The position numbers were made by a program, and so were the translations under genes. From assembly GCA_027531145.1 (NCBI GenBank), contig JAPZRF010000004.1, forward strand, positions 62,001 to 126,000: a stretch of 64,000 nucleotides of DNA. The letters run 5' to 3'. The stretch comes from Brevundimonas sp. Lineage in GTDB: Bacteria; Pseudomonadota; Alphaproteobacteria; Caulobacterales; Caulobacteraceae. Under the pieces are notes generated by a model. It did no database searches. It saw only the letters and a list, made by a program, of their open reading frames with translations, and was not told where the DNA came from. Each line of letters opens with the position of its first letter. Positions within the stretch are counted from its first letter, which is position 1. Shown piece after piece: positions 57,108 to 64,000 of this stretch.

Positions 57108-57164
57108 GCGGCAATCTTCGAGCCATTTTCGAGCGCTGGTTGATGAGCCTGACGCCCCGCGAAG

Positions 57165-58973
57165 TCAGGCCCGGCGGGGATCGTGGACGTCCTCGATCTC
57201 CAGCTGGACGCCGCGTCGACCATTCCAGTCGTCAGGCTTCAGGCGCCCCGCAACGGCGAGGCCGCCGGCCCCGGACAGCAGGGCTTCGCCGCCCGGCTGA
57301 TCAGCCAGTCGCCAGCCGACGGCGCGCAGGGCGCTGCCGTCCGGCGCGGTCAGGCGGCAGCGTACGTGGCCGCCATTCATCAACGCCGGATCGCGCGCCG
57401 TGACCCCGCTGAAGGCGAACAGCGGCTCCGGATTGCCGGGCCCGAACGGCTGCATGGCGTTGAAACTGTCGAGCAGCGCGCGCGTCGCCGCCGCTGGTTC
57501 GACCAGCACATCGATGTCAACCGTATCGGCCTGCCGCGCCTCGGCCTGCTGACCGGCGAGACGAGCGTCGAGGAAGGCCTCCAGCGCCGGCAGGGCGTCC
57601 AGCGCCGCCGTGAGGCCACAGGCCATGGCGTGCCCGCCGCCGGCCAGAAGCAAGCCGGCCTCCCAGGCTGCCTGCACCGCCCCGCCGAGATTCACCCCGG
57701 ACTGGGAGCGACCGGAGCCCCTGGCCACGCCCGCCACCGGATCGACGCCCGCCACAATCACCGGCTTGCGCCAGCGCTCGCGCAGGCGCCCGGCCACGAC
57801 CCCGACCACGCCGGCATGCCAGCCCTCCCCGGCCACCAGGATCACCGAGCGTCTGTCGACACCACCGCGCGCCTCGACCTGGGCCATCGCCGCGTCGGCC
57901 ACGGCAGCCTCGACCTCGCGCCGCTCGCGGTTGAGCTGGTCGAGCTGCTGCGCCAGCGCCGCAGCCTCGGCCGGGTCGTCGGTCGAGAGCAGCCGCGCGC
58001 CCAGATCAGCCCGGCCGATGCGCCCGGCCGCATTGATGCGTGGCCCCAGAGCAAAGCCGACATGGCTGGCAGCCACCGTATCTGGCAGGCCGCCGGCCAC
58101 CTCCATCAGCGCCTTCAGACCCGGCGTTCGCCACTGGCCCAGCATGCCCAGGCCCAGTCGCGTCAGCGTCCGGTTGAAACCTGTCAGGGCGGTGACGTCG
58201 CAGATCGCCCCCAGTGCCGCGAGGTCCAGCCACTGGCGCAGGTCCGGCTCGGGCCGGTCGGCGAACAGGCCTCGGCGGCGGCCTTCGCGGTTCAGCGCGG
58301 CGAGCAGGACGAACACGACCCCGGCCGCTGCGAGGTTGCCCTGCCCCGAACCGCAGCCCGGCCGGTTGGGATTAACCACGGCGGCGCAGGCCGGCGGGTC
58401 CTCTCGCATCAGATGATGGTCGATCACCACGACCTTGATCCCGATGGCAGCGGCATGGGCCACGGCGGCATTGGCGGCGGCACCGCAGTCGACGGTAATG
58501 ACTAGCTCGGCCCCCGCCGCCTTGAGCCGGTCGAAGGCCGGAACGCTCGGGCCATAGCCCTCGGTCAGACGGTCGGGCACATAGACCGGCACCTCCCGAC
58601 CCAGGGCCCGGAACCAGCGTACCAGAAGGGCCGCGCTGGCGGCACCGTCGACGTCATAGTCGGCGAACAGATGGATTCTGGCCCCGGTCGCGTGGGCGTC
58701 CAGGATCGCAGCCGCCGCCGCATCCATGTCGAGGAAGCTCGACGGATCGGGGAACGACTCCCGCAGGGTCGGCGACAAGAAGGCCACGGCCCCCGCGGCC
58801 GCCACGCCCCGGGCCGCCAGCACGCGGGCGAGGGGCTCGGACAGGCCGTGTCCCTGCACCAGCGCGCGCACCTCGGCGGGATCCGGGTCCCGCCGTCGCC
58901 AGGCCCGGCCGCTCAGCGACCGCTCGACCCCTAGAAAGGCCGCATCCGGACGTGGCGGAGCTCCGTCAGCCAT
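57165..58973 (-). CDS. recJ: Single-stranded-DNA-specific exonuclease RecJ
   Basis: 602 residues. A 5'-3' ssDNA exonuclease in recombination and mismatch repair. DHH-superfamily motifs: DYDVDG at 105-110, ITVDCG, and VIDHHLMRED; the DHHA1 part has GPRINAAGRIG and GEGWHAGVVGVVAGRL with ARGSGRSQSG. The C-terminal OB-like domain is near RARDPALMNGGHVRCRL-type sequence. Four bases after glpX, the usual alphaproteobacterial order. Confidence 0.96.
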   Translation of the reverse strand: MADGAPPRPDAAFLGVERSLSGRAWRRRDPDPAEVRALVQGHGLSEPLARVLAARGVAAAGAVAFLSPTLRESFPDPSSFLDMDAAAAAILDAHATGARIHLFADYDVDGAASAALLVRWFRALGREVPVYVPDRLTEGYGPSVPAFDRLKAAGAELVITVDCGAAANAAVAHAAAIGIKVVVIDHHLMREDPPACAAVVNPNRPGCGSGQGNLAAAGVVFVLLAALNREGRRRGLFADRPEPDLRQWLDLAALGAICDVTALTGFNRTLTRLGLGMLGQWRTPGLKALMEVAGGLPDTVAASHVGFALGPRINAAGRIGRADLGARLLSTDDPAEAAALAQQLDQLNRERREVEAAVADAAMAQVEARGGVDRRSVILVAGEGWHAGVVGVVAGRLRERWRKPVIVAGVDPVAGVARGSGRSQSGVNLGGAVQAAWEAGLLLAGGGHAMACGLTAALDALPALEAFLDARLAGQQAEARQADTVDIDVLVEPAAATRALLDSFNAMQPFGPGNPEPLFAFSGVTARDPALMNGGHVRCRLTAPDGSALRAVGWRLADQPGGEALLSGAGGLAVAGRLKPDDWNGRRGVQLEIEDVHDPRRA

Positions 58974-58977
58974 GGCC

Positions 58978-59931
58978 TCAGACCGGCCGCGTCATGTGGA
59001 TGCGCCGAACCGTCCGGCTGGCAGAATCCATGACCAGAGTGTGGGTAGTGATAAGTCCGCGCTCGACCCGCACTCCATCCAGCATGGCACCCTTGGTCAC
59101 ACCGGTCGCCGCAAAGACGGCGTCCTTCGACACCAGCTCATGCAGGTCGTACTTGCGCTGGAAGTCGGTGACGCCGGTGCGCTCGGCCCGGGCCCGCTCA
59201 TCGTCGTTACGGAAGACCAGCCGCCCCTGGAACTGGCCGCCGACGCACTTGAGCGCCGCACAGGCCAGAACGCCCTCGGGTGCCCCACCCTGGCCGAGGT
59301 AGATGTCGATGCCGGTCTCCGGCTCGGCCGTATGGATCACGCCGGCGACGTCGCCATCGGTGATCAGGACGATGCGACAGCCGACCTGGCGCAGGGCCGC
59401 GATCAGCTCGACGTGGCGCGGCCGGTCCATGACGCAGGCCGTGATGCGGTCCGGGCTGACGCCCTTCGCCCTGGCGAGGGCACCGATGTTGTCCTGCGGC
59501 GCGGCGTCCAGATCAACGATGCCGGCCTCATAGCCCGGGCCGACAGCGATCTTGTCCATGTAGGTATCGGGCGCGTGCAAGAGCCCGCCGCTCGGCGACA
59601 TGGCCAGCACCGCGAGCGCGTTGGCCATGGCCTTGGCCGTCAGGGTCGTCCCCTCGAGCGGATCCAGCGCGACGTCGATGGCCGGACCGGTGCCCGTGCC
59701 AACCTTCTCGCCGATGTAGAGCATCGGTGCCTCGTCGCGCTCGCCTTCGCCGATGACGACCTTGCCGTCGATGGGCAGGGCGTTCAGCGCCGTGCGCATG
59801 GCGTCGACGGCAACCTGGTCGGCGGCCTTCTCGTCGCCGCGCCCGATCTGGGGATAGGCGGCGATGGCGGCGAGTTCGGTGACGAGGGCCGCATCTGCGG
59901 CCAGAGCGGTGAAAAGGGCCGGATCGGCCAT
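58978..59931 (-). CDS. glpX: Fructose-1,6-bisphosphatase class II (GlpX)
   Basis: 317 residues. It removes phosphate from fructose-1,6-bisphosphate in gluconeogenesis. Motifs: GEGERDEAPMLYIGEKVG, DPLEGTTLTAKAMANAL, APDTYMDKIAVGPGYE and GGAPEGVLACAALKCVGG. Together with recJ downstream it forms a conserved pair. Confidence 0.96.
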   Translation of the reverse strand: MADPALFTALAADAALVTELAAIAAYPQIGRGDEKAADQVAVDAMRTALNALPIDGKVVIGEGERDEAPMLYIGEKVGTGTGPAIDVALDPLEGTTLTAKAMANALAVLAMSPSGGLLHAPDTYMDKIAVGPGYEAGIVDLDAAPQDNIGALARAKGVSPDRITACVMDRPRHVELIAALRQVGCRIVLITDGDVAGVIHTAEPETGIDIYLGQGGAPEGVLACAALKCVGGQFQGRLVFRNDDERARAERTGVTDFQRKYDLHELVSKDAVFAATGVTKGAMLDGVRVERGLITTHTLVMDSASRTVRRIHMTRPV

Positions 59932-59990
59932 GGCGGTCTCCTGGGATGCCGACAGTTCTGGCGACTGCGCGGTTTGAGGGTCGTGGCCCG

Positions 59991-60425
59991 TCAGGGCTGC
60001 CGTGGGCGGGAAATCGGGGGGGGCGCGCGACCGCGCTCACGCAAGCTCTCGGCGAAGACCTCGAGACTTTCGGCGGTCTCCTGCGTGACCGCCGCCGCGC
60101 CTGTCGCATCGACCCTGCTACGCGTGACAGCAGCGAAGGCGTCGGGATCCGACAGGGTCCAGTCGATCGCAGCGGCGTCGCGAGCCAGGGCGGTCCGGCC
60201 GGCGTCGAGACGGGTTCCCGCGACAGCCAAGGTCGCGTCCGCCGGCAGGGGTGCCGGAACCCCGGGGAAGTCGCGCCAGCGCGGGTAGGTTCGGTTGGCC
60301 TCGACGATCCCGCTCACACGGGCGTCCGGTGCCGAAGCAGCATCGCCCGGCCGGCTGGCACAGGCGGCGACACTCGCGGCGGCGGCGATGGCGGTGACAA
60401 GGATTTTTGCGACACGGGCGTTCAT
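59991..60425 (-). CDS. Small lipoprotein, unknown
   Basis: 144 residues with a lipoprotein signal: MNARVAKILVTAIAAAASV followed by a Cys at 22 (VAAC). The mature part has RTYPRWRDFPGVPAPLPADA and ends with a helix (ESLEVFAESLRERGR). Alternative start ATG at 60440. Similar small lipoproteins occur in Caulobacterales, but I know no function. Divergent from phaC. Confidence 0.7.
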   Translation of the reverse strand: MNARVAKILVTAIAAAASVAACASRPGDAASAPDARVSGIVEANRTYPRWRDFPGVPAPLPADATLAVAGTRLDAGRTALARDAAAIDWTLSDPDAFAAVTRSRVDATGAAAVTQETAESLEVFAESLRERGRAPPPISRPRQP

Positions 60426-60497
60426 CTCGGGTCCGGTCATATGCCATGATCGTCACGGCAGAAAGGGCGGGTGCGACCGCCTTCGACGGAGGACGTC

Positions 60498-62549
60498 ATG
60501 GCCAGAACGCCGAAGCCCCCTTCCAGCACCCCCCCGGGGCCCGCCCGAAGCGGGCGCAAGCCCGGCCGGCCGACCTCGACCCGGCGCGCCGCGGTGCCCG
60601 AAACGGCGCTCGCCGACGTTCCGGAAGAGACTCCCCGCGCCCCGCGCAAGTCGGGGCGCCCGACCTCCGTAAAGCGTCGTGCGACGCCGCAACACGCGCA
60701 GCCGGCCGAATCGGCGGGAGCGCGCCCCGAAGCCGCGCCGGATGCGGCACCCGAGCCGTCGGAGGGCGCGCCGTTCGACCTGCTCGGCACCGAGCAACGC
60801 CGCCTTATCGAGACCCTGTCGCTGAATCTGGCCAGGGCCGCCATGACCGCCCAAGGTGCCCTCGCCGGTGCCGCCATGACCAGCGGGGAGCGCGGCAGCC
60901 TGTCACCGGACCCGTTCAACGCCGCCCCCGCCATGACCGCCGTCATGTCCAGTCTGGCGGCACGGCCAGAGCGCCTGTTCCAGGCCCAGGCCGACCTGTT
61001 CAACCGGTACATGGACCTTTGGGCCTCGGCCGCACGCCGCGCCGCCGGCGAGACGCCGCAACCCGGCCCCACCGACAAGCGCTTCAAGGATCCCGCCTGG
61101 AGCGAGACACCGCTGTTCGATGTGATGCGCCAGTCCTACCTGATAACGGCAGACTGGATGAACGGCCTCGTCGCCCAGGCCGAGGACGTCGATCCTCTCG
61201 TGCGACGACGCGCCGAATTCTTCGTCAAGCTGCTGACCGACGCCCTGTCGCCAGCCAACTTCCTCGCTTCCAACCCCGCCGCTCTCAAGACCCTGATGGA
61301 GAGCGGCGGCGAGAGCCTCGTGCGTGGCATGGAGAACTTCGCCGCCGATCTGGAGCGCGGCGGAGGCCGGCTGAAGATCAGCCAGGCCGACTACGGACGC
61401 TTTGAGGTCGGCCGCAACGTGGCCACCGCCCCGGGGCAGGTGGTATGGCGTGACGAGCTGTTCGAGCTGATCCAGTTTGACGCGGCCAGCGACACCCAGT
61501 TCGCTCTGCCGCTGCTGATCTTCCCGCCCTGGATCAACAAGTACTACATCCTGGACCTGCAGCCGGACAACTCGATGATCCGCTGGCTGTCGGCCCGCGG
61601 CTTCACCGTCTTCGTCTGCTCGTGGGTCAATCCGGATACGGACAAGGCCGACTTCGGCTTCGCGGAGTATCTGCACAAGGGCGTCTACCGCGCGGTCGAA
61701 AAGGTACTGGAGCAGACTGGCAGCGACCGGCTGAACGCTGTCGGCTACTGCATAGGCGGAACGCTGCTGGGGGCCGCGCTGGCCCATATGGCCGCTCATG
61801 GCGACCGCCGCATCAGCGCCGCGACCTTCTTCGCAGCCCAGCATGACTTCGCCGAAGCCGGTGACTTGCGGCTGTTCACCGACCAACACTGGCTGGCCGA
61901 GATCGAGCGCCAGATGGATGCGGCGGGCGGGGTCCTGCCCGGCGCAGCCATGGCCGACACTTTCAATGCCCTGCGCGCCAACGATCTCGTCTGGTCGTTC
62001 TTCGTCTCCAACTATCTGATGGGCAAGTCGCCGCCGGCCTTTGACCTGCTGTTCTGGAACGCCGACCAGACGCGGATGCCGAAGCGGCTGCACCTTGAGT
62101 ACCTGCGCAACCTCTACGGCGGCAACGCCCTGTCGCAGGGCGAGTTCGAGATCAACGGAGAGCGCATCGACCTGACCCAGGTTCGCATCCCGCTCTACTT
62201 CCAGGCCAGTCGCGAGGACCACATCGCGCCGATGGGCTCGGTCTATCGCTCGGCCCGCGCCTTCCCGAACGCCGAGGTGACCCTGACCCTGGCCGGCTCC
62301 GGTCACATCGCCGGGGTGATCAATCCGCCGTCGGCACAGAAGTACCAGCACTGGGTCAATCCCGCCCTGCCCGACAGCCTAGACGCCTGGCGCGCCGGTG
62401 CGATCGAGCATCCCGGTAGCTGGTGGCCACACTGGGCCGACTGGCTGGCAGCCCGCTCGGGCGCGCAGGTCCCCGCCCGGGACCCGTCGGCCGGGCCTCT
62501 TTCACCGCTCGAGCCCGCTCCCGGGAGTTATGTGAAAGTGAAGTCTTGA
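60498..62549 (+). CDS. phaC: Class I poly(3-hydroxyalkanoate) synthase with a basic N-terminal extension
   Basis: 683 residues. It polymerises 3-hydroxyacyl-CoA to PHA on granules. The catalytic triad is C418 in GYCIGG, D574 in REDHIAP and H603 in GSGHIAG, intact. The PhaC N-terminal domain starts near FNAAPAMTAVMSSL. Compared with usual class I length (about 580-600), an extension of about 90 residues is present, with two copies of R-K-x-G-R-P-T-S-x-[RK]-R at 20-30 and 50-60. GGAGGAC precedes the ATG. Confidence 0.95.
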   Translation: MARTPKPPSSTPPGPARSGRKPGRPTSTRRAAVPETALADVPEETPRAPRKSGRPTSVKRRATPQHAQPAESAGARPEAAPDAAPEPSEGAPFDLLGTEQRRLIETLSLNLARAAMTAQGALAGAAMTSGERGSLSPDPFNAAPAMTAVMSSLAARPERLFQAQADLFNRYMDLWASAARRAAGETPQPGPTDKRFKDPAWSETPLFDVMRQSYLITADWMNGLVAQAEDVDPLVRRRAEFFVKLLTDALSPANFLASNPAALKTLMESGGESLVRGMENFAADLERGGGRLKISQADYGRFEVGRNVATAPGQVVWRDELFELIQFDAASDTQFALPLLIFPPWINKYYILDLQPDNSMIRWLSARGFTVFVCSWVNPDTDKADFGFAEYLHKGVYRAVEKVLEQTGSDRLNAVGYCIGGTLLGAALAHMAAHGDRRISAATFFAAQHDFAEAGDLRLFTDQHWLAEIERQMDAAGGVLPGAAMADTFNALRANDLVWSFFVSNYLMGKSPPAFDLLFWNADQTRMPKRLHLEYLRNLYGGNALSQGEFEINGERIDLTQVRIPLYFQASREDHIAPMGSVYRSARAFPNAEVTLTLAGSGHIAGVINPPSAQKYQHWVNPALPDSLDAWRAGAIEHPGSWWPHWADWLAARSGAQVPARDPSAGPLSPLEPAPGSYVKVKS

Positions 62550-62929
62550 AACGTCTCGATGCCAACCAGCTGCTGGCCTTGTCCACCGGCCTCGCCCTGA
62601 TCGTTCTCGTGCTCGCGGCGGCGATCAACGCTCCAGAGGGCAAGCCCCTGCGCTACCCCGTCCTCGGCGTCGTCTGTTCGGTAGCCTATGTCGTGCTGAG
62701 CGCCTTCTGGACCCGGCGCACCGGGGTCCGCCGGCCGCCCATGATCCATCCGGACACCCCGGGCGCGGCCGTCTGGTCCAGCCTGTTTCCGCTCGGCATC
62801 CTGATCGCCGCCGCCGTGCCCTTCCTGTTTCCCGGCCTCGACTTCGGCCTGCTCGTGATCATCGGTGCCATCTTCTTCGGGGTGACGATGGAGAGCGCCA
62901 TCAAGGCGGCGCGGATGGGGGGCAGGTAA
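62546..62929 (+). CDS. Small polytopic membrane protein, unknown
   Basis: 127 residues from TTG 62546, overlapping the phaC stop as TTGA. Four hydrophobic segments are visible (about 8-26, 38-54, 73-92, 95-115). The start is uncertain, but the phaC overlap suggests coupling. I do not recognise the family; PHA-operon membership is inferred from position. Confidence 0.65.
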   Translation: MKRLDANQLLALSTGLALIVLVLAAAINAPEGKPLRYPVLGVVCSVAYVVLSAFWTRRTGVRRPPMIHPDTPGAAVWSSLFPLGILIAAAVPFLFPGLDFGLLVIIGAIFFGVTMESAIKAARMGGR

Positions 62930-62935
62930 CGACGC

Positions 62936-63430
62936 TCATGCAGGACGGAAGGTCAGGGCGAGGCCGTTGTTGCAATAGCGCAGGCCGGTCGGGCGCGGGC
63001 CGTCGTTGAAGACGTGGCCCTGGTGCCCGAGGCAGCGGGCGCAGTGATATTCGCGGCGCGGGATGCCGATCAGGTAGTCGATCTTGGTCCCGATGTTGGC
63101 CTCCATGACCCGCCAGAAGCTGGGCCAGCCGGTGCCGCTGTCGTACTTCCAGTCCCAGCGGAACAGCGGCAGCTCGCAGCCGCGACAGACGTAGGTCCCG
63201 CGCCGTGTCTCGTCGTTGAGCGGCGAGCTGTAGGGCCGTTCGGTGGCCTCGTGGCGCAGCACACGCCAGGCCGGATCGCCCAGCCGGCGGCGCCACTCGG
63301 CGTCGGAGATACGTCGGAACGGGTCGGCGGCGAAGCGCGCGGTATTCGCGTCCGCCGACTGGGGCCCGCAGGCGGCGACAGTCAGGGCGGCGGAGCCAAG
63401 GATCAGGCGGCGACGATCGAGCATGGGCAT
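62936..63430 (-). CDS. msrB: Peptide-methionine (R)-S-oxide reductase, exported
   Basis: 164 residues. The signal has RRRLILGSAALTVAAC, a possible lipobox with twin-Arg-like basic region, so it acts in the envelope. The MsrB domain has zinc pairs CRGC and CARC, GTGWPSFW, and nucleophile C153 in RYCNNGLAL. It reduces methionine-R-sulfoxide using reductant, possibly from the thioredoxin/CcdA-like pair elsewhere in this window. Alternative start six bases downstream. Confidence 0.93.
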   Translation of the reverse strand: MPMLDRRRLILGSAALTVAACGPQSADANTARFAADPFRRISDAEWRRRLGDPAWRVLRHEATERPYSSPLNDETRRGTYVCRGCELPLFRWDWKYDSGTGWPSFWRVMEANIGTKIDYLIGIPRREYHCARCLGHQGHVFNDGPRPTGLRYCNNGLALTFRPA

Positions 63431-63463
63431 GTCTCCATCTACGGCGCGGACCCCGCCGCGGTT

Positions 63464-64000
63464 TCAGCCGATCTTGCCGGCGGCGCGCGCCAGCCGGTCG
63501 TTGATCGCCTCACCCAGTCCCGACTCGGGCACCGGGGCCACCGCAATCCCGGAAGGCGCGACGGCGTCGGCCCGGCGCAACAGACGGAACAAGTTGGCAG
63601 CGGCCTCGCGCAAGTCGCCCGTGGGGCTGAGGCTCCAGCCGGCGTCGCCGACACCCGGCCCGAAGCCGAGAAACAGCTCGCCGTCGCGCGCGCCGGTCGC
63701 GTTCAGCCGGATCGGTGCATCGGGGGCATAGTGCCGCGCCAGTCGGCCTGGCGAGCGGTGCGCTTCCCCCACCTCGGCCAGTGGACCGACGATGGCCGCC
63801 AGTTCCGCGCGGGTCACCGCGCCGGGCCGCAGCAGGGCGACGCAGCCGTCCAGCACAGAGACCACGGCGCTCTCCACGCCGACAGCGCAGGGACCGCCGT
63901 CCAGCGCCGCGCCAACCGCAGAACCGGTCTCGGCCATGGCGTCCTCGAAGGTGGTGGGGCTGGGCCGACCCGAGCGGTTGGCCGAGGGCGCGACGACCGC
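63464..64000 (-). CDS. tsaC: L-threonylcarbamoyladenylate synthase (Sua5/TsaC), partial
   Basis: 179 residues visible, entering from the right edge, so the N-terminus is missing. The first residues read APSANRSGRPSPTT, the Sua5/TsaC substrate-site segment; ALLRPGAVTRAEL and SPGRLARHYAPDAP mark the Sua5-type linker. The C-terminal Sua5 domain follows. It makes threonylcarbamoyl-AMP for t6A at position 37 of ANN-decoding tRNAs. Confidence 0.92.
   Translation of the reverse strand, partial: AVVAPSANRSGRPSPTTFEDAMAETGSAVGAALDGGPCAVGVESAVVSVLDGCVALLRPGAVTRAELAAIVGPLAEVGEAHRSPGRLARHYAPDAPIRLNATGARDGELFLGFGPGVGDAGWSLSPTGDLREAAANLFRLLRRADAVAPSGIAVAPVPESGLGEAINDRLARAAGKIG

Overview
The window is GC-rich bacterial chromosome, coding almost throughout on both strands with many 1-4 nt gene overlaps. 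Gene content and order point to an alphaproteobacterium, most likely Caulobacterales and probably Brevundimonas (inference; no rRNA is present to test it). Supporting signs are 5-aminolevulinate synthase (C4 pathway), an NDUFS4-like complex I subunit, DUF4170 and DUF6898-like small proteins, a double cold-shock-domain protein, class I PHA synthase, the orders tpiA-secG-pyrG and glpX-recJ, and promoters of the form TTGNNN-16/18-TANANN, several with a GCTANAWC-like -10.

Layout. 1-8145: rlpA (cut by the window edge), tRNA-Ser, a terC-type membrane protein, cysS, folE, an orphan exbD, an aldo/keto reductase with a small XRE regulator, and a UbiD-family decarboxylase. 8191-16521: an accessory island with two inverted paralogous single-pass TPR proteins and eight copies (one degenerate) of an unrecognised membrane-protein family. 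16506-20798: M14 carboxypeptidase, pmbA, cysQ-like phosphatase, DUF4170. 20861-26002: tiny ORFs, a tyrosine-phosphatase-like protein, hemA with an upstream FNR/FixK palindrome, 3-hydroxyisobutyrate dehydrogenase, RidA, and a FemAB-like acyltransferase. 26007-33307: pyruvate dehydrogenase (pdhA-pdhB-pdhC-lpdA), ftsB, eno, rpmF. 33519-41766: thioredoxin plus CcdA (a split DsbD-like pair), GNAT, pyrG-secG-tpiA, ppiD-trpE. 41770-50381: IS630 remnant, DUF3089 protein, heptose genes hldD and hldE, kdsA, a CPD-type photolyase, a convergent iron-sulfur (6-4)-type photolyase, and sseA. 50378-64000: dicarboxylate symporter, solute-binding lipoprotein, cystathionine lyase, methyltransferase, tRNA-Arg, NDUFS4-like, tRNA-Pro, DUF192, double CSD protein, tRNA-Glu, recJ, glpX, phaC, msrB, and tsaC (cut by the window edge).

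Most of the window is housekeeping: central carbon metabolism (tpi, eno, PDH, glpX), envelope precursors (hldE, hldD, kdsA), translation and light-dependent DNA repair. The strongest candidate for something undescribed is the 8191-16521 island. Each divergent arm carries one TPR protein and members of one membrane family; the right arm is a run of translationally coupled tandem copies. This looks like an envelope-associated multi-paralog system, but its function cannot be read from the sequence.
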